DNA from: Flammeovirgaceae bacterium UBA2366
GTDB lineage: Bacteria; Bacteroidota; Bacteroidia; Cytophagales; Cyclobacteriaceae
Direction of reading: 5' to 3'
Assembly: GCA_002344065.1 (NCBI GenBank)
Contig: DDTK01000010.1
Coordinates: 62,001-126,000, forward strand
DNA length: 64,000 nucleotides
Below are positions 44,185 to 52,133 of this stretch, in pieces. Made by a program: the position numbers and the translations under genes. Position 1 is the first letter of the stretch, and each line of letters opens with the position of its first letter. The notes beneath the pieces were generated by a model. It ran no database searches. It was not told the origin of the DNA and saw nothing but the letters and a program-made list of their open reading frames with translations.

Positions 44185-46857
44185 TTAACCCTTGCTTAAC
44201 CACCTGCGCTCCAGCTGAACACATACCAGCACGAACAATCCTAATGAAACCGATAGCGCAAGATCTGTAAGTACCAGCGGTGCGAGCGAAAAGAACACTC
44301 CGAAAAAGGGAACATAGATTACCACTAATTGAAGGATCAGCGTCAGGACAATAACGATTGTAAATACAATGTTTGACGTTAACGAGAATACGGAATAACC
44401 GGACGCCCGTAAGCCAAGGGCATGACCGATCTGCGTGAACCCTAATGTAGCGAACACCATCGTTTGCCAATATGGGTCGTCAGGCTGACCGGCATCAAAA
44501 TAGATGAAGGCTATGACCAATGAAATAATCCCGATCAAAAAGCCAGTCCAGGTAACATGGATGACAGCCGGTTTATTAAGCACCGGATCTTTCACCGACC
44601 GTGGGGGCCGTTGCATGTTATTTTTTTCTGAAGGCTCCATGCCAAGCCCCAGGCCCATCAAGCCATCGGTTAATAAGTTCAGGTAAAGCAATTGCAGCGG
44701 ACTTAACGCAATAGATATTCCAACAAACGGAGCGAAGAGCATCACCAAAACTTTTCCCAGGTTGCCCCCGAGTGAAAATTTAACAAACCGGATAAGGTTA
44801 TCGAAAATTGCCCGCCCTTCTTCTACGGCTGTAACGATGGTAGCAAAATTATCATCCAGCAACACCATGTCTGACGCCTCCTTGGAAACATCCGTACCGG
44901 TAATGCCCATGGCTACACCAATGTCGGCTTTTTTCAACGCTGGGGAGTCGTTAACACCATCGCCTGTCATGGCCACTACATCACCTAAATTCTGAAGTGC
45001 GGTCACAATCTTTAGCTTATCCTGCGGTGATACCCTCGCGAAAATGCTCACTTCTTTAACTTTTTCTTCCAACTCTTTATCAGAGATGGTGGCAAGCTGT
45101 TCACTGGTAAGATATCCCGCCTCGGTAGGAAGGCCGAGTTCACGGGCTATGGCCATAGCGGTAAGGGGATAATCTCCCGTAATCATCACCGGCCTGATGC
45201 CCGCCTGAATACATTTTTTAACAGCCGCCTTCACGGAAGCCCTGGGCGGATCCATCAACCCCACCATACCCGAAAAAACAGCTTCTGCTTCAATGGTAAC
45301 AGAGTCGTTTACCTGATAGGTACCTTTCAATTCCCGATAGGCCAGCCCCAGTATTCGTATTCCATGCGATGCGAGTTCATCGTGCGTATTTTTTATACGG
45401 TTTACCCATTGCTCACTCAAGGGCTCTATTCCTTCTTTTGTTTTTACGTAGGTGGATATTTTCAACAAACTGTCTACCGCACCTTTCATGAACGCAACAT
45501 GTTCCGATTGGCCAAGTTCAGCCAGTTGAGGAATTGCAGAACCGGATAGTTTATGAACAGTGGTCATGCGCATCCGGTCGGAATCGAAAGGAACTTCTCC
45601 TACCCGCGGAAGTTTTGCTTCAAAATCCTGTTTGATCATGCCTACCTTTAATGCGGCATCAACCAAAGCTGCTTCGGTTGGTTCACCAATAACGGTTTTG
45701 GAATTTTCGGTAAGCCGGATATCCGCATCGTTACAAAGTAACCCGATGAGTAAGTTGAGTTGTATGTTGGGAAATTCAACACCTTCGGACGGAAAGGCCC
45801 GGAGCGACACTTCGGTAGCTTCCAGGGTAGTCACCGTCATTTTGTTTTCCGTTAGCGTGCCGGTTTTATCAGAACAGATTACGGTAACCGATCCTAATGT
45901 TTCTACGGCAGGGAGCTTCCGTATCAACGCATTTCGTTTCAACATTTTTTGCGCACCCAGCGCAAGCGTAATGGTTACCACGGCCGGTAAACCTTCCGGT
46001 ATTACTGCCACGGCCACGCTTATGCCCACCAAAAACATATCCGATAACGCTTCGCCTTGCAGCAACCCTACCACCAGAATTACACCTGCGGCTATGCCTC
46101 CGGCTATGGCTAACCATTTGCCCAGCTGATCGAGTTTGTTTTGCAGGGGTGTTTTTCCTTTTTCAACATCCTGGATCAAATTGGCAATCTTTCCGATTTC
46201 AGTATGCATGCCGGTGCGGACCACCACGGCTTTACCACGACCCATCGTAATGATGGTGCCCATGTAGGCCATGTTAAACCGGTCGCCCAATGCGGTGTCA
46301 GCTTTACCGAGCGCCTGCGATCGCTTATCTACCGGATCAGACTCACCCGTTAACGCAGCCTCCTGAATTTTCAGGCTTACAGTTTCTATAAACCGGACAT
46401 CAGCCGGCACAATGTTTCCGGCTTCCAGCACAATGATATCGCCAGGCACAAGTGTTTTGGCAGAGATTTCATTCGTTACACCATCGCGGATAACCCGCAC
46501 GAAGGGAACGGTAAGTTGCTTGAGTGCAGCCATGGCTTTTTCAGCCCGGTACTCCTGCACAAAACCCAAAATGGCGAACAGTACCACAATGGCCGCAATG
46601 GCAATGGTTTCAATTTCTTTACCCAGAAAGCCAGAAATGATAGCGGCAATAATCAGGATCACTACCATGGTTTCCATAAACTGGCTGAGCAGCATTTTCC
46701 AGGCGGGCTTCTTTACCCGCTCTTCCAGTTCGTTGGGCCCGTATTCGGTTAATCTTGCCTTCGCTTCCGCGGCAGAAAGGCCCGTTTTTGCCGATGTTTT
46801 TAATTTTTGAATGACATCTTCCGTGGATTCGGTGTGTATGTTTTCGTAGAGGCGCAT
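44185..46857 (-). CDS. P-type Ca2+-type cation-transporting ATPase (P2A)
   Basis: 890-residue membrane pump. The N-terminal cation-ATPase domain (about 5-75) precedes the actuator motif LTGESDPVD (about 174). VAVIPEGLPAVVTI (M4, about 285) is the PEGL cation site characteristic of P2 pumps. The phosphorylation motif is SDKTGTLTEN (about 327), with MTGDGVNDSPALKKADIGVA (about 628) as the hinge. Six C-terminal membrane helices complete it. The motifs fit SERCA/PMR1-like Ca2+ export better than K+ or heavy-metal pumps; exact ion choice is inferred. Repeats lie on both flanks. Confidence 0.92.
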   Translation of the reverse strand: MRLYENIHTESTEDVIQKLKTSAKTGLSAAEAKARLTEYGPNELEERVKKPAWKMLLSQFMETMVVILIIAAIISGFLGKEIETIAIAAIVVLFAILGFVQEYRAEKAMAALKQLTVPFVRVIRDGVTNEISAKTLVPGDIIVLEAGNIVPADVRFIETVSLKIQEAALTGESDPVDKRSQALGKADTALGDRFNMAYMGTIITMGRGKAVVVRTGMHTEIGKIANLIQDVEKGKTPLQNKLDQLGKWLAIAGGIAAGVILVVGLLQGEALSDMFLVGISVAVAVIPEGLPAVVTITLALGAQKMLKRNALIRKLPAVETLGSVTVICSDKTGTLTENKMTVTTLEATEVSLRAFPSEGVEFPNIQLNLLIGLLCNDADIRLTENSKTVIGEPTEAALVDAALKVGMIKQDFEAKLPRVGEVPFDSDRMRMTTVHKLSGSAIPQLAELGQSEHVAFMKGAVDSLLKISTYVKTKEGIEPLSEQWVNRIKNTHDELASHGIRILGLAYRELKGTYQVNDSVTIEAEAVFSGMVGLMDPPRASVKAAVKKCIQAGIRPVMITGDYPLTAMAIARELGLPTEAGYLTSEQLATISDKELEEKVKEVSIFARVSPQDKLKIVTALQNLGDVVAMTGDGVNDSPALKKADIGVAMGITGTDVSKEASDMVLLDDNFATIVTAVEEGRAIFDNLIRFVKFSLGGNLGKVLVMLFAPFVGISIALSPLQLLYLNLLTDGLMGLGLGMEPSEKNNMQRPPRSVKDPVLNKPAVIHVTWTGFLIGIISLVIAFIYFDAGQPDDPYWQTMVFATLGFTQIGHALGLRASGYSVFSLTSNIVFTIVIVLTLILQLVVIYVPFFGVFFSLAPLVLTDLALSVSLGLFVLVCVQLERRWLSKG

Positions 46858-46992
46858 TTCAGGTTAAGGTAACAAGACCATGAGTTAGCACCTAAAATTA
46901 TCTTTTGGAATAAGTGGGGTAGAATTTTAAAAATAATTTACGGAGTATTCGCCTAACGTCTTAAGACCCAAAGTATGCCTCAGCGCCTTAGC

Positions 46993-47160
46993 CGTCATTG
47001 CGAGCCTGGCTGCGGTAGGCAGGCGGAAGCGTTGGGATGCGTGGTGGAGCGAAGCAATCCCATTCTTCACGTTTGGTTCTCACTATGTGTTGAGGGATTG
47101 CTTCGTCACGGAATGATTTGAGAAAATGATAAGGCTTAGTCAACGTTCCTCGCAATGACG
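46993..47160. repeat. nested inverted repeat with GCGGTAGGCAGGCGG insert
   Basis: CGTCATTGCGAGCCTGGCTG, then GCGAAGCAATCCC, GGGATTGCTTCGTCACGGAA, and GTTCCTCGCAATGACG. The left arm carries GGCTGCGGTAGGCAGGCGG, absent from the GIY-YIG-flanking copies. The gap 46858-47285 holds only this and the next repeat. Confidence 0.85.
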
Positions 47161-47178
47161 ACTTAATTTTTTTAGGCT

Positions 47179-47252
47179 CCGTCATTGCGAACCTGGCTGC
47201 GGTAGGCAGGCGGAAGCGTTGGGATGAAAGGCATCCCTGTGGGGCAATGACG
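47179..47252. repeat. internally deleted nested inverted repeat
   Basis: CGTCATTGCGAACCTGGCTG with the same GGTAGGCAGGCGG insert, then GGGATGAAAGGCATCCC and the right end GGGGCAATGACGG. It has lost the GAAGCAATCCC / GGGATTGCTTC interior, leaving a ~74-bp derivative. Confidence 0.75.
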
Positions 47253-47285
47253 GGATTTATCTTCACGTTTAGTCACGATTTAATT

Positions 47286-48767
47286 TTACTGGGCACCCAT
47301 CCACTTCAGCTTGCCTTCTGTTGGTTCTTTGAAGGCATCACACATTTCCAGGTATTGTTCCATTTCGTCTATGCTGCTTTGAACGAGCGTTGAACTAAAT
47401 TCATAGGCTCTTGTCATCATGTGAATGTACGGTTCAGCCATTTGTTGACGCGTTAGTTTTCGCAAGGCGCCCATGTAGTCTTCACGATAGACAGTTGGTA
47501 TAATAATTTTTGAAAGACCTTTAGAGGAGAGTTCTGCATTCATCATCACTCGTGCAATTCGTCCATTTCCATCCAGAAAAGGGTGTACTTCGCTAACCAG
47601 AAACATCATGTATACCGCTTTCGCAAATGGATCCCTGAGCAGGGCATACCATTCGAAGCCTTTTTTTAGGGTGCCATTCACCAAAGTCCAATCCACAAAT
47701 TCTGTATTGCCAGCTCTGTTATTTCTGTTCTTAAACTCACCTGGTTTTTTTGATGTGCGGGATTGTAGGAGCACGGCATGGCGGTTTCGCATCAAGTCAA
47801 GAAATTCAGTGGCTGTGCCTGGACAAACAGACATTTCTTTTTTACTGGATACTATGCGGTACGTTCCTAGTATATCATGTGAGTCTTCATCCCTTGCAGG
47901 CAGCGGTGTTTCTGTGCGTATTATTTCTTTTGCTTCCCCTACTGTAAATTTTGTTCCTTCAATGTAGTTTGAAAAGTAACCTTCAAAGAATGCAACTGTT
48001 TTATAGTTGCTGAGCGAGCCTAATGCTTTATGCTCTGAAAATACTTTTCCCGCCAACGCTTCATACAAACGTTCAAACAATTGAATCCTTGTAGGATCAA
48101 ACGGCTCACCAAGTGATCGTGCTACGGCCACAGGAGATGTTAAGTTCTTTGATTTCCCGGTAGCCAATAAATCGCTGATCAACTGATTCAGTTTTTTGAA
48201 TTCCTTCTGCATTTCTAAACCCGTTGAAATCTCCCTGGCTTTATCACGCAGTGTATTTAATCCTTTCTCGCCCCTTGCTCTAATGATCGTGTCGAGCTTT
48301 TCTTCAATTTCTGAAATGGGTAAGCTTTTAGACGCTTCACCCTTCTTTCTTGTCTCCTGAAGATTTTCCAAAAAAGCCCTCGCCTCTTGTGAGGCAAACA
48401 GATTTTCAAAAAATGGATTATCCCCTTCTATGGGTCCAGATCCTTTTAGGAGGTGTACGGATAAACCCGGCAAAAGAACGTTTGATGAATAGGAGTAAGT
48501 CAGGTAGATATGTCCCTGGGGTGTTGGTTTAAATTCCAACGCACTTCGATGACTTAAGAGTGCATTGGGAAACAAGTTCGCCAGAATGCTGTACCAATTT
48601 CTTTTTATTATAACTGCTGGTTCCTCCTCCAGGTTGGAAGTGTAAATCCGGGGTGCAATTTTTCGAATTAGCTTTTCTTTCCGTAAAGCTGTAATTCGCT
48701 TTGACTCCTTCTTTTCAGAAGAAGCAAAGATGATTTCCTGGACCTTTGAGGGGGTAATTTTTCCCAC
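47286..48767 (-). CDS. Fic protein with AbiEi-like N-terminal domain
   Basis: 493 residues, GTG start. The N-terminus (about 1-75) reads as a winged helix with a type IV antitoxin (AbiEi) flavour: RITALRKEKLIRKIAPRIYT followed by FPNALLSHRSALEF. A helical middle leads to the inhibitory-helix motif FSNYIEGT (about 265-272, S-x3-E-G, fitting [S/T]xxxE[G/N]). The Fic active site is HPFLDGNGRIAR (about 390-401), complete with catalytic His and anion-binding loop. Fic enzymes usually AMPylate target hydroxyls. The combination suggests a self-regulated toxin or modifier with its own DNA-binding repressor part. Four direct repeats lie just upstream. Confidence 0.85.
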   Translation of the reverse strand: MGKITPSKVQEIIFASSEKKESKRITALRKEKLIRKIAPRIYTSNLEEEPAVIIKRNWYSILANLFPNALLSHRSALEFKPTPQGHIYLTYSYSSNVLLPGLSVHLLKGSGPIEGDNPFFENLFASQEARAFLENLQETRKKGEASKSLPISEIEEKLDTIIRARGEKGLNTLRDKAREISTGLEMQKEFKKLNQLISDLLATGKSKNLTSPVAVARSLGEPFDPTRIQLFERLYEALAGKVFSEHKALGSLSNYKTVAFFEGYFSNYIEGTKFTVGEAKEIIRTETPLPARDEDSHDILGTYRIVSSKKEMSVCPGTATEFLDLMRNRHAVLLQSRTSKKPGEFKNRNNRAGNTEFVDWTLVNGTLKKGFEWYALLRDPFAKAVYMMFLVSEVHPFLDGNGRIARVMMNAELSSKGLSKIIIPTVYREDYMGALRKLTRQQMAEPYIHMMTRAYEFSSTLVQSSIDEMEQYLEMCDAFKEPTEGKLKWMGAQ

Positions 48768-48792
48768 TAATTCACGGATTTTTCCTCAATTT

Positions 48793-48917
48793 GGGCAAAA
48801 TTTCAGATTAAGTAACCATTATTTGGGTAATATTTCGTTTTAAAAGCAAACGGAAGGGTAAAATTTCAGATTAAAATTAAATTTTCGGCCAACATGCGGG
48901 AAATTTTCCGATTAAGT
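48793..48917. promoter_or_regulatory. four iteron-like repeats upstream of the fic gene
   Basis: Repeats start at 48793 (GGGCAAAATTTCAGATTAAG), 48825 (GGGTAATATTTCGTTTTAA), 48855 (GGGTAAAATTTCAGATTAAA) and 48898 (GGGAAATTTTCCGATTAAGT). They share GGG-x-AAAATTTC-x-GATTAA, lie in the same orientation with 30-43-base spacing, and fill the fic promoter region. They are likely binding sites for the fic-encoded winged helix; this is inferred. Confidence 0.6.
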
Positions 48918-49618
48918 CAATCAATAGTTGAGTTAACTACGCTATTCATTTTTTCTTTGATGATCACCATTCTCTCATCGGCAGTCTCATAGTATAAGTG
49001 GCCTCTAATAGCAGACAGAATCCTCTCATCGGTCAATATCTTTTCAGTGGCTTGTTGTAAATATGCGAACACCTCAGGTTCTGCTGCCCTGATTTGTTTA
49101 ACCAACGTTGTTGAATAGTTGAAAAGATACACGATGTCTTCCAGATCGGCACTGGCATAAACATCATGCAGACCCCTGTCAAAAAAGGCATCTATTTTTG
49201 AAGCAAGAAAATAGGGTAAGGGCATAATGTTTATGTTCACATCGTCAAGCTCAACAGCTATGGCCTGTTCAAAGCCAGGCTTAAACCAACGGTTACTGGG
49301 TGCCCAGCCTACTGACTGAGTAGACATCACATCAACGAGCAAATCATCAAAACGAAACCTGCAAATGATATCGTCTTCATGTGTTTGCCTGAATCCCTTT
49401 GCTACAAGTTCTTCACGAAGTTGTTCCAGTTTCCCGGCTGATGTAATCTGAAAGGTAAGATCAATATCTTTTGTGGGGCGAACATCTTCTGCAGCCGGAT
49501 CATCAGCATACAAACTCACCATAGCTCCACCCACAAACACCACACGGGAGTTCAGCTCACCCAGCGCCCGTGCAATTTTTAATGTTGCTTGCCGGTTAAT
49601 GAAGTTATTCTTCAGCAT
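48917..49618 (-). CDS. nucleotidyltransferase-fold protein, probable toxin of a type IV-like pair
   Basis: 233 residues. The nucleotidyltransferase motif FVGGAMVSLY (about 28-37) followed by RPTKDIDLTF (D-x-D, about 47-56) and a third Asp in LLVDVMST (about 95) place it with the AbiEii/MNT-like transferases. LPYFLASKIDAFFDRGLHDVYASADLEDI (about 133-161) carries the K..D......D-x-x-D helper motif of the family. It overlaps the upstream winged-helix gene by 7 bases. A toxin role is inferred from pairing; the transferred nucleotide and target are unknown. Confidence 0.75.
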   Translation of the reverse strand: MLKNNFINRQATLKIARALGELNSRVVFVGGAMVSLYADDPAAEDVRPTKDIDLTFQITSAGKLEQLREELVAKGFRQTHEDDIICRFRFDDLLVDVMSTQSVGWAPSNRWFKPGFEQAIAVELDDVNINIMPLPYFLASKIDAFFDRGLHDVYASADLEDIVYLFNYSTTLVKQIRAAEPEVFAYLQQATEKILTDERILSAIRGHLYYETADERMVIIKEKMNSVVNSTID

Positions 49619-50127
49619 ATGCGTTTACGGAGCATGTCCAACGCCAGATTTTTTTCACGTACTTTCCCAACACGCACGGCATCAACAAGTGCAAGCAACT
49701 CATAGAGTTGGGCATCCAGTTCAACAGCCTGCATTACCGTGTTGAACAAGGGTTGAATACCATGCCCGCGCACAGTGCCTTTTGCATATGGCCATACATA
49801 GTGTTCGGTGCTTTCAATCAATCTTTTTAGGGGTGCAGCACTGTGTGCAGTTGGTACACCCCGTACCATATTGCCGGGTTGTTGCGGAAACACAAAGGGC
49901 ACACCGTATTGCAGCAAATCCATGAACGACTGGCGTACAACCTTTCGCCCGTTGTCATGCAGCAGGCGGGCATAGTGCGAGCGCGACAGGGAAGCGCTGA
50001 TTTCAGACTGGCTCATAAATAAGGCACGTGCCAGCGAAAGCTGCGTCCATGGTTTGCCCTCCTCCAACAGTATTTTCAGCAACACCACGATGTCCTGAGG
50101 GCGCATGGCAGGTAAGGTTTGTTTCAT
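49612..50127 (-). CDS. winged-helix DNA-binding protein, probable antitoxin/repressor
   Basis: 171 residues. The N-terminus is a helix-turn-helix: MRPQDIVVLLKILLEEG, LSLARALFMSQSEISASLSR (recognition helix about 40-50). The C-terminal half has no recognised family (FVFPQQPGNMVRGVPTAHSA). It is the first gene of an operon with the nucleotidyltransferase and sits directly behind two strong palindromes, as an autoregulating antitoxin would. Pairing and overlap are seen; antitoxin action is inferred. Confidence 0.7.
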   Translation of the reverse strand: MKQTLPAMRPQDIVVLLKILLEEGKPWTQLSLARALFMSQSEISASLSRSHYARLLHDNGRKVVRQSFMDLLQYGVPFVFPQQPGNMVRGVPTAHSAAPLKRLIESTEHYVWPYAKGTVRGHGIQPLFNTVMQAVELDAQLYELLALVDAVRVGKVREKNLALDMLRKRIC

Positions 50128-50132
50128 AATTA

Positions 50133-50152
50133 TTGCATATTCCGATATGCAA
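50133..50152. promoter_or_regulatory. operator palindrome 1
   Basis: TTGCATAT-TCCG-ATATGCAA: 8-bp perfect arms around a 4-base centre, 6 bases upstream of the winged-helix start codon. It shares the GCATAT / CGATATGC half-site with palindrome 2. ATATCGATAT (palindromic) abuts it at 50152-50161. Confidence 0.65.
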
Positions 50153-50195
50153 TATCGATATTAAATCAATTAATTATCAATACTTTATGGCAAAA

Positions 50196-50219
50196 TATCG
50201 CATATCGCGATATGCGATA
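50196..50219. promoter_or_regulatory. operator palindrome 2 (perfect 24 bp)
   Basis: Half-site TATCGCATATCG followed exactly by its complement gives a 24-bp perfect palindrome. It lies about 70 bases before the winged-helix gene, with AT-rich promoter-like DNA between the two palindromes. The core GCATATCGCGATATGC is the probable consensus. Confidence 0.7.
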
Positions 50220-50317
50220 ATGGATCATTTGACAAGATTTTTCAATTTTCTCATCAAAGGCACGGGTATCTGATAAGAAAACCCGCCTACCACCACCAGG
50301 CGCGCAAAGAGATTATA

Positions 50318-50350
50318 TAAAAGAATAAAGCCCCACCAAAATGGCGGGGC
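50318..50350 (-). terminator. intrinsic terminator of the secreted 332-residue gene
   Basis: On the minus strand GCCCCGCC and GGTGGGGC form an 8-bp stem (one G-U pair) followed by TTTATTCTTTT. A second small hairpin (GAACTTCT / AGAAGTTC, near 50369-50392) lies between it and the stop codon. Confidence 0.75.
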
Positions 50351-50412
50351 CTACTTCCTTTCAAGCCGGAACTTCTGCGAAAAGAAGTTCAAGCCGGATG
50401 AAAGCGATTCAC

Positions 50413-51411
50413 TTATTTGATGGCGTTGCTGTAAAATATTTTTAATGCCTGCTCAGTAAATTCCGAGGCTAACCGCAACGTTTCCTGCTTGTACAAGGCG
50501 TTGTCACATTCTGCATAGTGCGATACGTTTACTTGCTGTTCCTCTTTCCAGATTACACCATAATATGCTGGTTTGTAGTTTACCATGGCCACGTTGCTTT
50601 CCTTGAATTTTTTATCCTTAAACACAGGAGCCTCTGAGTCAAATGAGTCTCCTTTTAGTTTTACAATCAAAATGGCGTCTTTGCCCATGCCCTCACTGCT
50701 AATAAACTTTAGTTGCGTGGGCGACATCAACGGAGTAGCGCCATCCATTCCGAATGCCGTGCCCAGTTCAAAATCAATTTTGGCTTTAACCGATGAAAAC
50801 CCGGCCAGGTTCGATGAGGCAGTTTTCATATCCAAAAACGGAAAAGCAAAGGCTACATCAATGATAATGGCCCCATCCAGATCGCGTGAAATTTTAGGAC
50901 TCTTGTCAAGAAAGGCACCTTTTTCACGACCGTCTTTTTTTTCTTTCTTCACGAAGTAACTGTAACCTTCCGGTGTGCCACTCACATAGCCCGGAATTTG
51001 CGCATAGCTAAGTTCACCGCCTTCTTTTTTGATCCAATCGGCATACTCACCAGATGAGGCAGCATTATCAGCCGTAAGTATTTGAAACCCCTTGGCTTTC
51101 AGGTCATCCGTAAATTTCTTGTATACAGCGTTGGTGATTTCCAAAAAGTCGGGCGTGTCAACACCACTCAACGCAACTACCATTGAAGTTTTCGTGTTGT
51201 TTTTCATTGATCCGCCAATGGATGAGGCTTCAGCCGATGCCAGCACATGAAAAAACGTTCGAAAGCTGGCAATGTAAACCTTGCGAGGTGCGTTTTTTAA
51301 TTTGTTTTCTGCATACCCGCCTTTGTCGGTAACATGGTCGGCCGTTAGCGGTTGCGCTTGGGCTAAGGCTGCACTAAGCCACACGCCCATCAGTAAGATT
51401 AATTTTTTCAT
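50413..51411 (-). CDS. exported protein of unknown function
   Basis: 332 residues with a clear signal peptide (LILLMGVWLSAALAQAQ, cleavage near 20). The mature part is mixed alpha/beta with a Lys/Gly-rich loop (about 170-190, KKEKKDGREKG) and one segment resembling outer-surface beta structure (AIIIDVAFAFPFLDMKT). Only one cysteine is present (about 306). No family recognised. It lies 115 bases downstream of the NarL-type regulator on the same strand and has its own terminator, so it could be a target of that system. Confidence 0.6.
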   Translation of the reverse strand: MKKLILLMGVWLSAALAQAQPLTADHVTDKGGYAENKLKNAPRKVYIASFRTFFHVLASAEASSIGGSMKNNTKTSMVVALSGVDTPDFLEITNAVYKKFTDDLKAKGFQILTADNAASSGEYADWIKKEGGELSYAQIPGYVSGTPEGYSYFVKKEKKDGREKGAFLDKSPKISRDLDGAIIIDVAFAFPFLDMKTASSNLAGFSSVKAKIDFELGTAFGMDGATPLMSPTQLKFISSEGMGKDAILIVKLKGDSFDSEAPVFKDKKFKESNVAMVNYKPAYYGVIWKEEQQVNVSHYAECDNALYKQETLRLASEFTEQALKIFYSNAIK

Positions 51412-51526
51412 TTGGTTCCGGTTTTTTTACTAATTCAAACCTAAGGGGAAACAACCGGGTGGGCACCTCCGCTTTCTACGGAATTATACTACCGTACCAG
51501 TACGGAGCTTGTATCAATCAGTAATC

Positions 51527-52132
51527 TTATTCAATCAACTTATTCGCAAAAGCATATTTGAGTAACCCAACAATATTGTTGGTGTTGGCTTTGCGAAATA
51601 GATTTTTGCGGTATGTTTCAACCGTACGTTCGCTGAGAAAAAGTATTTCAGCAATCTGTTTGTTTGTTTTCTCTTCAACGATAAGCTGAAGCACCTGCCG
51701 CTCGCGTTCTGAAAGCATTTCATTTGCGGCATCTCTTTGCATTACCTTCTGCGTCAGTTCGGCACTAATGTACGTGTGTCCCTGACTGATTTTATCAAGG
51801 GCCATGGTGAGCTCGGATGGGGTTACGTGCTTTAGTAAAACACCCTGCATTCCGGCAGCCAGTGCCCGCTTCACCACAATCCGTTCATCGTGCATGCTCA
51901 ATAGGATCCCTTTTAGCAGAGGGTTGTGCGATTTGGCCGCTTCAAACAACTGAATGCCGTTCATACCCGGCATTTCGTAATCGGTAATGAGGGCATCAAC
52001 CTCATGCTGCCGGATAAACAACAGGGCTTGCTGTGGGTTGGTACATGTGGTGAGCACTTCGTGCGCGGTTTCAAGTAAGGCGCGAATGCCTTCAATTAAA
52101 ATGCGGTGATCATCAACCAGGATCAATTTCAT
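51527..52132 (-). CDS. NarL/LuxR-family response regulator
   Basis: 201 residues from the ATG at 52132 (MKLILVDDHR). The receiver domain has acidic pocket DD (about 6-7), phospho-acceptor Asp in ALITDYEMPG (about 53) and Lys in GVLLKHV (about 104). The LuxR-type helix-turn-helix (about 140-198) shows LSERERQVLQLIVEEKTNKQIAEILFLSERTVETYRKNL. Its start is 1 base after the kinase stop (TGAtATG), so the pair is translationally coupled. Target genes are not in evidence apart from the adjacent secreted protein. Confidence 0.92.
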   Translation of the reverse strand: MKLILVDDHRILIEGIRALLETAHEVLTTCTNPQQALLFIRQHEVDALITDYEMPGMNGIQLFEAAKSHNPLLKGILLSMHDERIVVKRALAAGMQGVLLKHVTPSELTMALDKISQGHTYISAELTQKVMQRDAANEMLSERERQVLQLIVEEKTNKQIAEILFLSERTVETYRKNLFRKANTNNIVGLLKYAFANKLIE

Positions 52133-52133
52133 A

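Noticed and set aside
45560..46129. 189-codon plus-strand frame
   Set aside because: Antisense to the core of the P-type ATPase, whose motifs are fully supported on the minus strand.
48793..48917. Possible short CRISPR array
   Set aside because: Only four imperfect repeats with unequal spacing, AT-rich, located in a promoter; no cas genes nearby.
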